NCBI RefSeq assembly: GCF_008326345.1
Contig: NZ_BJEN01000004.1
Location: 186,001-250,000 of the forward strand
Reading direction: 5' to 3'
DNA: 64,000 nt
Source: Cutibacterium modestum
GTDB lineage: Bacteria > Actinomycetota > Actinomycetes > Propionibacteriales > Propionibacteriaceae
Shown: piece after piece, positions 1 to 9,249 of the stretch
Layout: the number at the start of each line of letters is the position of its first letter
Position numbering within the stretch: the stretch's first letter is position 1
Notes under the pieces: generated by a model
The model's input: only the letters and a program-made list of their open reading frames with translations
What the model was told of the DNA's origin: nothing
The model's database searches: none
Program-made: the position numbers and the translations under genes

Positions 1-2
1 CA

Positions 3-377
3 ACCTTCGTCCACCATAACCTACCCGACGATCTCATCGCTGAACTGCGAGCAGCCGACCTTTACGTCCACCCTGCCGACGTCGAGATCGAGTCGCTAGC
101 CGCTTTGGAGGCATCCTCCGTTGGGTTGCCGTGCCTCATCGTTGACAGCCCGTTATCGGCGACCAGCCAGTTTTGCCGGGTAGCTGAGCACGGGTTGTGC
201 CCTCCTCGTGATCCAGAGACGATGGCTACCGAGATCGATTGGTGGTTGGAGCATCCGCAGGAGCGCGAGGCAGCCGGCAAGGCTCAGGCGAGCTGCAGGC
301 AGGAATACGCCCTGGACCACTCCGCCCGCCTACTGACTGCGATGTTCGATGCTGCAGTTTCGGAGTCGACTAGATGA
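3..377 (+). CDS. Glycosyltransferase, GT4-like, C-terminal part only
   Basis: The open frame enters from the left edge, so only about 124 C-terminal residues are visible. The stretch ADLYVHPADVEIESLAALEA followed by a VGLPCL segment is the nucleotide-sugar binding half of a GT-B glycosyltransferase. The spacing E-x7-E (from the first E of EIES to the E of LEAS) fits the GT4 family motif. Such enzymes act at the inner face of the membrane on lipid or cell-wall glycans; the acceptor cannot be told from this piece. Its TGA overlaps the ATG of the following acyltransferase (ATGA), so the two were probably co-transcribed in a glycolipid-type operon. Family assignment is fairly sure, substrate unknown. 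Confidence 0.75.
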   Translation, partial: TFVHHNLPDDLIAELRAADLYVHPADVEIESLAALEASSVGLPCLIVDSPLSATSQFCRVAEHGLCPPRDPETMATEIDWWLEHPQEREAAGKAQASCRQEYALDHSARLLTAMFDAAVSESTR

Positions 378-1023
378 AGAAGGTTCAGCGGATCGCTTAC
401 GTGGCGATTGTTGGCCCGGCAGCGGTTGTTCTTACCGGGATCGCCTTCGCCTTCCGTAGGCGCGGACATCATCATCTCGCCCCAGGGACGATTGTTGTTA
501 GCAATCACGTCCATGATTTCGACTGCCTGGCCTTGGTACGAGTGTTTTGGCCGGCCAGCCTAAGGTTCAATTCTCAGCTTTCAAACTTGACATCCCGGTA
601 GCAGGGCTCATTTTGCGGGCTTTTGGCACTATTCCGGTTAACACCACCGACGTGCGAGGGTTTTTCGCAGGCAATGCCGAGGCTCTGGCCGAGGGGGACT
701 GCGTCGTTATCTACCCGGAAGGGGGTATCACTAGTTACGAGACCTCGGTTAACACCTTCCGCCCCGGAGCTTTCGCTTTATCGGTGCGCACGGGTGCTCC
801 TGTCGTCCCTGTGGCCTTGGTGCGGACGGGACGCACCGTGGGAGTGAGATGGCGCTGTCCCCAATTGGAGGCGAGAGTGGGCTCGCCTATGTATCCTGAT
901 CCGACGCTGCCTACCCATCAGGCCCGAGAAGAGTTGCGGCAGCGAGCGGAGCGCTTCGTCTCTCAGGCTCTCGACGAGACTGCTGGAACACGGAAAGGCG
1001 AACCTGTCACAGGCCCCCGATAG
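374..1023 (+). pseudogene. 1-acyl-glycerol-3-phosphate acyltransferase (PlsC-like), frameshifted
   Basis: The first frame carries the acyltransferase catalytic H-x4-D motif (SNHVHDFD) after an N-terminal hydrophobic segment, then runs into nonsense and stops near 601. The continuation, including LDIPVAGLILRAFGTIPVN and the glycerol-phosphate binding YPEGG motif, is in another frame from about 548. The join falls around 545-556. Put together, the product would be about 215 residues, normal for PlsC, which makes phosphatidic acid at the membrane. Every other part of the family pattern is present, so the break is either a recent single-base mutation or a sequence error. It overlaps the glycosyltransferase and precedes rnj by 10 bases. 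Confidence 0.75.
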
Positions 1024-1033
1024 GCTAAATGCC

Positions 1034-2725
1034 GTGGCAGAGATTGGATTGACGACACCCCCGGACCTTCAACCGGACGCTTTGCGCATCATCCCCCTCG
1101 GAGGTTTAGGGGATGTGGGGCGCAACATGTCGTGCTACGAGATCAATGGGGAGATGCTCCTCATTGACTGCGGGGTGCTGTTCCCGGAGGACGACCACCC
1201 GGGGGTCGACTTGCTGCTTCCTGGGCTGGATTACCTCGATGAGGAGACGCTATCCAAGGTGAAGGCGCTGGTGCTCACCCATGGCCACGAGGACCACATT
1301 GGCGCGGTGCCGTACCTGCTTAAGCGTCGCCCCGATATCCCGATCTACGGATCCAAGTTGACCTTGGCGCTGGTCGAGGCGAAATTGCGTGAGCACCGCA
1401 TCAAGGGTTACAAGCTCAATGTTGTCCACGAGGGTGACGTCGCCGAGGTTGGCGAGCAGTTCGACCTGGAATTCATTGCCGTCAACCACTCCATCCCTGA
1501 CGCCCTGGCAGTGTGTGTGCGCACCGATGCCGGAATTCTCATCAACACCGGCGACTTCAAGATGGACCAGCTGCCGCTGGATGGGCGTATTACCGACCTG
1601 CGTGCCTTCGCGCGACTCGGCGAGGAAGGGGTCGATCTTTTCATGGTCGACTCGACGAATGCTGAGGTTCCCGGGTTCGTGAAGTCCGAGACCGAGATCG
1701 AGCCGGCCATCGAGAGGGTGTTCGAGAAGGCAAATAAGAAGCTTATTGTCGCCTGCTTTGCCTCCCACGTGCATCGCGTCCAGCAAGTGCTCAATATGGC
1801 CGTCCACCATAACCGCAAGGTTTGTTACGTCGGTCGTTCCATGGTCCGCAACATGGCTGTCGCTCAGGATCTCGGCTACCTCGATGTTCCAGAGAACACC
1901 GTCATTGAGTTGCGCGACGTCGATCATTACCGGGATAACGAGGTCGTCATCATCTCCACCGGGTCCCAGGGAGAGCCGCTGTCGGCCCTAGCAAGGATCG
2001 CCAACCGGGAGCACCGGGACATCGAGGTGGGCGAGGGAGACACCGTCCTGCTGGCATCCTCTCTTATCCCAGGCAACGAGAATGCCGTCTACCGCGTGAT
2101 CAACGGTCTGACGAAGCTCGGTGCCACTGTGGTGCATAAAGGCAACGCATTGGTTCACGTCTCGGGCCATGCGGCGGCTGGAGAGCTGCTGTACGCCTAC
2201 AACATCGTGCGCCCGCGTGCCGTGATGCCGATTCACGGCGAGGTGCGTCACCTCGTTGCCAATGCCGACCTGGCCAGGGCTACCGGTGTCGACGAGAAGA
2301 ACATTGTGCTCGTCGAAGACGGCGGGGTTATTGATCTTGTCGATGGTGTACCGCGCGTGGTTGGCAAGATCGACGCGTCGTACATCCTTGTCGACGGCTC
2401 CGGGGTGGGGGAACTCACCGAGGACACTCTCACTGATCGCCGTATCCTCGGGGAAGAGGGCTTCTTGTCAGTCGTTACCGCGGTCGATACCCGCTCAGCC
2501 ACCGTGGTGTCCCGTCCGGCGATTCAGGCTCGCGGTGTCGCCGAGAACGATTCAGTCTTCGCGGAGATCACCGACCAGATCGTCACCGAGCTAGAGAACG
2601 CCATGAAGGGCGGTATGGACGACACCCACCGGTTACAGCAGGTGGTGCGTCGGACCATAGGTCGGTGGGTGTCACGGTCGTTGCGACGGCGGCCTATGAT
2701 CGTGCCGGTCGTCGTCAAGATCTGA
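1034..2725 (+). CDS. rnj: Ribonuclease J
   Basis: A 563-residue metallo-beta-lactamase/beta-CASP ribonuclease of cytoplasmic RNA processing and decay, with endo- and 5'-exonuclease activity in this family. The zinc ligands HGHEDH lie near residue 82, with further ligands in the GDFKMD region near residue 175. The beta-CASP domain follows (SHVHRVQQV, STGSQGEP, SGHAAAGE), then MPIHGEVRHL and the C-terminal domain. The start is a GTG ten bases after the preceding pseudogene. Length is normal and there is no disruption. In many actinobacteria rnj lies next to dapA or ftsK; neither is seen here, and the sequence 3' of it is decayed. Confidence 0.97.
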   Translation: MAEIGLTTPPDLQPDALRIIPLGGLGDVGRNMSCYEINGEMLLIDCGVLFPEDDHPGVDLLLPGLDYLDEETLSKVKALVLTHGHEDHIGAVPYLLKRRPDIPIYGSKLTLALVEAKLREHRIKGYKLNVVHEGDVAEVGEQFDLEFIAVNHSIPDALAVCVRTDAGILINTGDFKMDQLPLDGRITDLRAFARLGEEGVDLFMVDSTNAEVPGFVKSETEIEPAIERVFEKANKKLIVACFASHVHRVQQVLNMAVHHNRKVCYVGRSMVRNMAVAQDLGYLDVPENTVIELRDVDHYRDNEVVIISTGSQGEPLSALARIANREHRDIEVGEGDTVLLASSLIPGNENAVYRVINGLTKLGATVVHKGNALVHVSGHAAAGELLYAYNIVRPRAVMPIHGEVRHLVANADLARATGVDEKNIVLVEDGGVIDLVDGVPRVVGKIDASYILVDGSGVGELTEDTLTDRRILGEEGFLSVVTAVDTRSATVVSRPAIQARGVAENDSVFAEITDQIVTELENAMKGGMDDTHRLQQVVRRTIGRWVSRSLRRRPMIVPVVVKI

Positions 2726-3297
2726 CGGTCGTTCCTTCGGGTGTTGGAATCAGGGGCTGTGTTCTCCTTCGAGGACGAATTCCTTCCCGGTGTGTCGTTT
2801 GCCCCAGGGTGGTTTCGCCTATAGCGAGCCGTTGATGGCGCTAGGGGTGGGCTGTCCATTCGTTTGTCCTTGCGCACCGATCTCCAGAGCGATTCGACGA
2901 TGCGATGGATGCTGGATTCTCTGGTGCGGTCAGAAAGAGGTTCTACGTCGATGACGAGAACGGTAGGCCCACCGCTTGATTCCATTCGTTCTTGTGGCCG
3001 TCTGGAGGTGCGGGGGCGAGTTCGAGGTGTTCGTGGCCCCCGGACCCGCCCCGTCGTGTTCCCTGGCATTGGCGTGGTTCGTCGGCGATCGTCGTCCGCG
3101 TGGTAATCACTCGCCGGTTAGGGTCGTGGGTGCTCGCGCGTTGTGGAGTTCGGACGGGAACGATTGCCTCAGATTGTCAGCACGGGATTTTGAACGCTCG
3201 ATGGTCGCCTGTTGCGGTTGTGTCGGCTGTCATTGCCGCACCATCTTGCCACGTTGTAAGCCAATGGCGATGACGGCGAGGAATGCCGTCACGATGA
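2726..3297. other. Gene-free stretch after rnj
   Basis: About 570 bases with no frame that resembles a protein family and no clear ribosome binding site plus start. Short frames here have arginine- and proline-rich random composition. It is probably eroded coding sequence between rnj and the decayed efflux gene. Confidence 0.5.
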
Positions 3298-4380
3298 TCA
3301 AATGATCAAATGGGCGAGGGCGGCGTGTCCGATGCCGTTGGTGGCTGTGAGCATGAGGGTGCAGGCGATGAACAGGTAGGCCGTCGTCCGGGTCCCCCAT
3401 AGTCCGATCAGTCGGTTAGCCAGGCTTCGACTGATGTAGGTACCGACGCCGAGCAGCGGCAACGGGAGGCTAGCCCCCAGCGGGGTGTATCCGTGGATGT
3501 CCAGATAGCACAGCGGGATGAGGAACAGGCCGCCGTAGAAGACGATGCTTGACAGGGTGAGGGTCAGCCAGGTGCTGGTGAAGGAGGGGTAGGTGAATGT
3601 GGCGAGGTCGATGAATGGCTTCGGGGGTGTGTGGCCCAGAACCCGTAACCAGTGATAAGCGCGGTCTCGGCGACCGGACACACTGTCGCGGTGGATACAT
3701 GTCCAGGGGTTGCGGTGCTGATCAGACCTTGGACGGCGAGGACGAGTCTCGGCGCAAGGAGGATGAACCCGGTGACGTCGAGTCGCTCATGGACGTCTTC
3801 TGGAGTCGAGCGTGACTGGATGCGCATGGCCAGGGCGAGTGCAATGACACCGATGGGTACGTTGATGAGGAAGATGGACTACCATCTGACCTTGTCCAAC
3901 AGGAATCCTCCCAGCAATGGGCCAAGCACCGGGACGATGACGGCGGGTAGTCCCACGACCGTCATGGCCTGGGTGGCTTGGGCCTTGCCGGCGCTACTGA
4001 TGAGGATCGTCTGCATTGTCGGCATGGACAGCCCGGCAGTGAATCCTTGCATTACACAGAATGCGATGAGGGATTGGATGTTCCGAGAAGGGGCACATGC
4101 CAACGAGGTCATTGTGAAGATAATGTTCGCGGTGCGCCAGACTAGCGGTGACACCGAAGCGTCGGCTTGCGAAACTGGTGATGACGATTCCTACGACCGA
4201 AGCCAGTGCATATCCGGTGATGACCCATTGAGCCACGGTGACGGTTGTGTCAAAGATCTGTGTCAGCGGTCGTATTGCCACGTTGACGACGCTGGTGTCG
4301 GGTGGGAGAAGGATGACCCCGAATATCAGTGCAAAGACGGTTCTTCGAGTGCGAGGGGAGAGTGGGGTATCGCGTTTCAT
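3298..4380 (-). pseudogene. DHA2-family (EmrB/QacA-type) multidrug efflux transporter, multiply broken
   Basis: Pieces of a 14-helix major-facilitator drug/proton antiporter are spread over three frames on the minus strand. The start at 4380 gives a first helix with the DxxVVNVA-type motif (PDTSVVNVAI) and WVITGYAL. A second piece near 4154-3880 has FTAGLSMPTMQ and LGPLLGGFLLD, motif C of the family. Further pieces around 3827-3300 include a helix starting LLPLLGVGTYI-like sequence. At least four frame changes or stops are needed to connect them, and the 3' end is missing. The gene follows a MarR-type regulator remnant in the same direction, the usual arrangement of a repressor with its efflux pump. 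Confidence 0.75.
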
Positions 4381-4530
4381 GGGGATTCTTCTTTTGAGAT
4401 GCGTGTTTTCCCTGATGTGTTCTGGTGAATGCAGGTGGCTTGGTGGATGCGCTTTTGTGAGGTGATTTTGGGCGCACTTGACCACGTCCCTGGGTTGGCG
4501 GTCTTCTGGGGCTGTGCTGTGTTGCCGTGG

Positions 4531-5044
4531 TTACTTGGTGAAGGGTCTTGTCGTGACGAATGCCGTCAGCATCGTCGCAAAGGTTGACCCTTGGTCTTCG
4601 GGCCATTTCGTCGAGAAAGTCGTCGATGATAGATGACAGACGCTCACGCATCGTGGCGACAGCTTTCTGACTTTTTTTCGGTGAGTGACAACGCCGTCCA
4701 GCGTCGATCGCGTTCGTCTGGGCTGCGGGCGAGGGGTCCCGCCTGCTCCAAGATGCTCGCATGGCGGGAAATGACGGAGCGGTCGATGTCGATCATGGCA
4801 CCGAGTTCGGCGGCAGTCGATGGTCCTCGACGCTCCAGGCCTGACAGAAGCCTAACAGAATTGGATGGATTGCCTCGTTGATGCAGTCTCCCATGCCGTC
4901 GGTGAGTTTCCCGTAGAGGCGCTGGCGAATGTCTCGCTGGAGCAGGGTAGCGACGGTGTCTGCGTGGGTGAAGTATGCGTGGCACCATGCACGCGTGTTA
5001 AGACACGCATCTGCAGCTGGTGTCTGCGTACTCGACGGTGTCAC
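4531..5044 (-). pseudogene. MarR-family transcriptional regulator, frameshifted
   Basis: Three frames together give a MarR protein. An N-terminal helical part runs from a GTG near 5044 (LLQRDIRQRLYGKLTDG). The winged helix then reads LSGLERRGPSTAAELGAM, SVISRHASILEQAG and DERDRRWTALSLTEK. The C-terminal helix piece (VATMRERLSSIIDDF, then FATMLTAFVTTRPFTK) ends at the TAA at 4531-4533. Breaks lie near 4870 and 4655, and another near 4610. It sits directly upstream of the broken efflux gene, so the whole resistance module has been lost. Confidence 0.7.
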
Positions 5045-5726
5045 CTTTCCGGTTGGTCACGAGCACAATCGTCGGACATGGTCGGTTGGAATGACGGATG
5101 CATGCATCCCCCTGGCCAGTGTCGGCCGATATCGCCGAGTCGCCGATCGACTGGATGCAGCTATCTTGTGAAGCGTTCCTCTAGGTATCTTTTTAGTGAA
5201 CCGCCAGGGAACCGGGACCATCTTGAACAGGAAGTTGGCGATACTGAAGTGGTTTACGGTCTACTGACGAAGTCTCAAACAGTGTAGAAAAACACGTATA
5301 CACTTACGTATCTCAGGAAGCGGTCTTGCTATCTCTGACCTCATAGTTAATGGTTCTGCCTCTGCCCCCTCGGTGAGTTCGGCTTTGGCGGTCGAGGAGG
5401 GGAACCGGCGGAATGGGCTGTACCTGATGTTGATTTCATTCCCGAGCTAGGTGAATTACTGCTGGTAGTGCTCGTTTATTCCGCGCTGGGGCTTCTGGTT
5501 GCTGAGTGGGTCAGCGGGCTTCTTGTGTTCTGGATGTATTCGGGCGTTTTCTTCGGCTAGCGCATTGAATGCTAGTTGGTATTAGTTTTGGTCGAGCGGC
5601 CGTCATGGTCCGCCGCTATACGAAATACTTCTCAATTGACGCCTTTTTCGGAGAAGACGTCGACTGAGAAGTACTTCTAAAACGAGGGAAAATCAGTGAT
5701 TAGGCAATGGTTGGATCCCCTGCAGT
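5045..5726. other. Gene-free stretch between marR remnant and sugar-acid operon
   Basis: About 680 bases without a recognisable gene. The part from roughly 5300 is A+T-richer than its surroundings. The only structure I can support is the long inverted repeat at 5623-5676, listed separately. Confidence 0.5.
5623..5676. terminator. Long imperfect inverted repeat 3' of the transporter gene
   Basis: The arms at 5623-5641 (AAATACTTCTCAATTGACG) and 5658-5676 (CGTCGACTGAGAAGTACTT) pair over 19 positions with about three mismatches around a 16-base loop. It lies 50 bases past the stop of the minus-strand transporter gene, so it may end that operon. There is no run of T in the expected place. The right arm also holds a perfect 12-bp palindrome, AGAAGTACTTCT. 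Confidence 0.4.
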
Positions 5727-7103
5727 TCAATGGAGTGCCCCTTTAGCCGTGTGCGCCTCACCATTTACAGCATCGTGTAGAAGGGTAAGGTCGCGGTCAA
5801 GTGTTTCTGGTGCGAAGAGCGACGCGATCGTGGTGCATAGCATCGTGAATGCCATGTACACAGCTACTGGCCACCACATATCGAAGGTGAGCAGAAGGGC
5901 TGAGGAGATCATTGGTGCGATGCCGCCACCGAGCACTGAGCTCAGCTCGCGGGCGATAGTCACGCCAGTGTAGCGGTAGCGGGTTTCGAAGAGCTCCGGG
6001 AAGTAGGCCATCTGTACGCCTACGTTTCCGTATGCTGCGAACCAGTACCCCAGGAAAACTGCAAAGCCCATTAAGAGCACGGTTCCAGTGGAGAGAGCTG
6101 TGAAGTAGACGAACGGCAATACGATCCCTGCGGCGGCAATCAAGATGTACATAGGCTTACGGCCGAAACAATCCGACATGCGACCCCAGAAGTAGGTGCT
6201 TACCATGCCCACTAGCGCGCCGACCAGCTGAATATCAGTGATTGTGGACTTATCAACAAAATCAGTAGTGCCCGGAATCATGACGTGTGCAGTCACGAAG
6301 GTGACGAAGAATGTCTGAACTGTGTAGGACTGGGTGTTAGGCCCCCAGTTCATCGCAGCTACGAGGAGAATGCGTTTCCATCCACTCTTTACTGCGGTTT
6401 CCAGCGGTGCTGCCGCGGCTTTGTTAACTTCGGTGTTCTTCTGCATTTCCTGAAATACAGGAGACTCACTCATTTTTTGCCGGATGATCCACGCCGCGAG
6501 GGTGATCAGGATTGACAGCCAGAATACGAGTCTCCACCCCCAGTCGATAAACACTTGCTTAGGCATGAGCCACTGGACCACTGCGAAGAACAGTGTGCCC
6601 ACTACGGTTCCTGCAGCTGCGCCAATCATCACAACAGAGGAGCGACGACCGCGCTTGCCGATGTGAGCAGATTCGGTAAGGAGAGTTGCTCCTCCAGCCT
6701 GCTCGGCACCGGCTCCAAATCCCTGTGCAAGACGAAGTGTGAACAAAAGTATAGGAGCGAAGAGGCCGATTGTTTGATGTCCTGGAAGGCAACCGATCAG
6801 GAATGTTGCACCGCCCATAAGGAAAAGAGTGGTAACAAGAATCCATTTACGGCCGTGTCGCTCACCGAAATGGGAGAAAAAGATTCCGCCAACTGGGCGA
6901 GCCAGAAAACCTACTGCATATCCGGCGAAAGCCATGAGCGCGCCTGCGAGCGGCGATGACTCAGGAAAGAAAACAGACGGAAAGACGAGTGCGGCTGCCA
7001 GTCCGTAGACCGCAAAGTTGAACTGCTCCAGCATGGTTTCCAAGCCACAAGCGATAACGGTTCGTCTTTCTGCTCGCGCATCAAGCTCTACTGTGGATGT
7101 CAT
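5727..7103 (-). CDS. MFS transporter, metabolite:H+ symporter type
   Basis: A 458-residue, 12-helix major-facilitator protein. The loop 2-3 motif GERHGRKWILV and the helix-4/5 segment LRLAQGFGAGAEQAGG are typical of the KgtP/ProP/ShiA (MHS) subgroup, which imports organic or sugar acids with protons. The start at 7103 is chosen because AGAAAGG sits just upstream and the mature sequence (MTSTVELDA) begins there; an upstream in-frame start adds 21 poorly conserved residues. It is the last gene of an operon eda-kdgK-transporter, 28 bases after kdgK. This context points to uptake of 2-keto-3-deoxygluconate or a uronic-acid derivative, which is an inference. Confidence 0.85.
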   Translation of the reverse strand: MTSTVELDARAERRTVIACGLETMLEQFNFAVYGLAAALVFPSVFFPESSPLAGALMAFAGYAVGFLARPVGGIFFSHFGERHGRKWILVTTLFLMGGATFLIGCLPGHQTIGLFAPILLFTLRLAQGFGAGAEQAGGATLLTESAHIGKRGRRSSVVMIGAAAGTVVGTLFFAVVQWLMPKQVFIDWGWRLVFWLSILITLAAWIIRQKMSESPVFQEMQKNTEVNKAAAAPLETAVKSGWKRILLVAAMNWGPNTQSYTVQTFFVTFVTAHVMIPGTTDFVDKSTITDIQLVGALVGMVSTYFWGRMSDCFGRKPMYILIAAAGIVLPFVYFTALSTGTVLLMGFAVFLGYWFAAYGNVGVQMAYFPELFETRYRYTGVTIARELSSVLGGGIAPMISSALLLTFDMWWPVAVYMAFTMLCTTIASLFAPETLDRDLTLLHDAVNGEAHTAKGALH

Positions 7104-7131
7104 CGTTGACCTTTCTATTATCGTATTGGCG

Positions 7132-8241
7132 TTAGCGGATGACTCTTGCGTTGCCGCCGTCGGCAAGCTTGAGAACGTCCGAAAGTGTTGCCATGGAGGT
7201 ATCCCCAGGCGTAGTCATCGCGATTGCTCCATGGGCTGCGCCAAGGTTCACCGCGCGCTCCAGCGAGGCTCCGGTCAGTAGACCGTAAATGAGTCCTGAT
7301 GCGAAGGAATCACCTCCACCTACTCGATCGAATATTTCGAGGGCATCACGCTGGATCGCTTGTACCAAGCCATCGGTGCGAGACCATGCGATCGCGCCCC
7401 AGTCGTTAATACTCGCGGTATGTACTGCTCGAAGCGTCGTTGCTACAATTTTGAAATTCGGATAATCAGTAGTGGCTAACTCGATCATGTTCCTGAAGGA
7501 ATCGACCGGCAGAGTTGAAAGATTTTCGTCCACCCCTTGGACTTGGTATCCAAGCGCCGCAGTGAAGTCTTCTTCGTTTCCGATCATGACGTCGACGTAC
7601 TTCGCAAGTTCGTGATTAACCTCGCACGCTCGGTCTAAACTGCCTCGGTCTTTCCATAGGCTCGGACGATAGTTGAGATCGTACGAGATGACCGTGCCGT
7701 AGCTGCGTGCAACTTTCAACACCTTGAGGGCGGTATCGGCTGCTTGCTCACTGAGCGCGGTATATATCCCGCCCGTATGTAACCAACGAACGCCAATCTC
7801 ACCGAAAACCCGATCGAGATCCAGGTCTTCCGCTTTCATCTGTGAAACTGCGGTGTGCCCGCGGTCGGATACTCCCATTGCTCCTCGGACACCGAAACCG
7901 CGCTCAGTGAAGTTGAGTCCGTTGCGTGCCGATCGGCCCACGCCATCGGATTTCACCCAGTGAATCAGAGAGGTGTCAACGCCACCCGTCATCATGAAGT
8001 CCTCGATCAGCCGACCAACTTCATTGTCGACAAGCGCAGTTAGAGTACCTGTGTGTAGGCCGAAGACTTTGCGTAATCCGCGCACCACGTTGTACTCACC
8101 ACCGTCTTCCCAAGCGTCGAAGGTGCGTGCGGTTCGAATGCGGCGGGTGCCGGGGTCGAGGCGGAGCATGACTTCGCCGAGGGACAACGCATCGTACATG
8201 CAGCTGGTGGCTGGCCGAAGCTGGAGGTTCTCGGTGCTCAT
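7132..8241 (-). CDS. kdgK: 2-keto-3-deoxygluconate kinase (PfkB family)
   Basis: A 369-residue PfkB/ribokinase-fold sugar kinase. Substrate-site motif GGEYNVVRGL appears near residue 47, the family-typical ISYDLNYRPSLW near residue 185 and the ATP/anion-hole signature GGGDSFASGL near residue 313, whose Asp is the catalytic base. GNEEDFTAALGY is also typical of KdgK. The reaction is ATP-dependent phosphorylation of ketodeoxygluconate to KDPG, the substrate of the aldolase encoded just upstream. Its ATG overlaps the eda TGA (ATGA), so translation is probably coupled. The gene looks intact although eda is broken. Confidence 0.85.
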   Translation of the reverse strand: MSTENLQLRPATSCMYDALSLGEVMLRLDPGTRRIRTARTFDAWEDGGEYNVVRGLRKVFGLHTGTLTALVDNEVGRLIEDFMMTGGVDTSLIHWVKSDGVGRSARNGLNFTERGFGVRGAMGVSDRGHTAVSQMKAEDLDLDRVFGEIGVRWLHTGGIYTALSEQAADTALKVLKVARSYGTVISYDLNYRPSLWKDRGSLDRACEVNHELAKYVDVMIGNEEDFTAALGYQVQGVDENLSTLPVDSFRNMIELATTDYPNFKIVATTLRAVHTASINDWGAIAWSRTDGLVQAIQRDALEIFDRVGGGDSFASGLIYGLLTGASLERAVNLGAAHGAIAMTTPGDTSMATLSDVLKLADGGNARVIR

Positions 8242-8902
8242 GCTTGGTCACTTCCGAGATCATTAACTGTAGCCACTGCTGTGGAGATTAGGTCAACAAG
8301 TTCGGCGACCTTGCCTGCGTCAACCAGCTTGGATGGAACCATCCAGCTACCACCTACTGCAGGTACGCAACTGAGATTCAGGTATTCACGAGCGTTTTCC
8401 GCGTTGATTCCGCCAGTAGGTAGAAAATCAACTTGGCGGAATGCACTGAATAGGGCCTTGATGGCCTTAGGTCCGCCAGCCGTCGAGGCAGGGAAGAACT
8501 TTACTGCTGTTATACTGAGCTTTAGCGCCTTGATTAGCTCCGATGCTGTAGCGATGCCGGGCAAGCAGGGGATGCCGACTTCCTGGCACCGGACCACAAC
8601 ATCTTCATCTAAGCCGGGCGACACGATGAAGTTAGCGCCAGTGTCTACTGCCTCATCGACTTGTTTAGGTGTCAGGACTGTGCCTGCGCCAACAAGGATG
8701 TCTCCGCGGTGCGAAAGGCTTGAGATCGCAGCAGAGGCCGCGTCCGTTCTGAAAGTTACTTCTGCAACTGGGAGCCCGCCGCGAACAAGATTTCGCCTAG
8801 CGCATCGGCTTGATCGGCGTCGTTGATGACTACTACGGGAACAAGCTTATGAGCCGTGATTTCAGACAGGGTGGGAAAACCCGTCGACGGTATGTCAGCC
8901 AC
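8238..8902 (-). pseudogene. eda: KDPG/KHG aldolase, one-base frameshift
   Basis: The gene starts at a GTG (8902) and reads LVPVVVINDADQADALGEIL, then loses frame near 8771-8782. One base over, it continues LPVAEVTFRTDAASAA, ILVGAGTVLT, ANFIVSPGLD and KFFPAST, the Schiff-base lysine region of class I KDPG aldolases. The full product would be 221 residues, a normal length, so a single missing base explains the break. The enzyme splits KDPG into pyruvate and glyceraldehyde-3-phosphate. It is first in the operon and overlaps kdgK. Either ketodeoxygluconate catabolism is blocked in this strain or the base is a sequence error. Confidence 0.85.
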
Positions 8903-9225
8903 TTTGCCAACCTTATTTCAGTGAATGAAACATGTACGTCGTTGTATGAAACGATTATTGCGTGGCTGAGGCGTTGGCGTCAACCCGTCGTACGTAAAAC
9001 AGAGCGCAACCCGCGGGTCACATCCTCGCGGCGCTGGAGCGATGACGCCCCACACGATCGACATCGCCATCTGGCCCGTCCGGCTGACGTCCAACTGTTC
9101 TTCACCAACTTCGCGCCACATACACCACAACACGGATGATTCCTCGCAACCTGCACCTAACATGCTCCCGAAGCACGTTCAACACAGCATCACCCCTAGC
9201 CAGCCGCCGAACAACACCCCACCCG

Positions 9226-9249
9226 ATACACACATGTGTGCCTATAACC
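9226..9249 (+). repeat. Left copy of 24-bp direct repeat
   Basis: The 24 bases at 9226-9249 recur in the same orientation at 10250-10273 with a single difference (CATGTG against CATTTG). The shared core is TGTGCCTATAACC. The first copy overlaps the beginning of the transposase reading frame. Confidence 0.6.

Noticed and set aside
3652-4428. 258-codon plus-strand frame
   Set aside because: It lies over the broken DHA2 efflux gene on the minus strand, whose motifs are recognisable; the plus frame has none.
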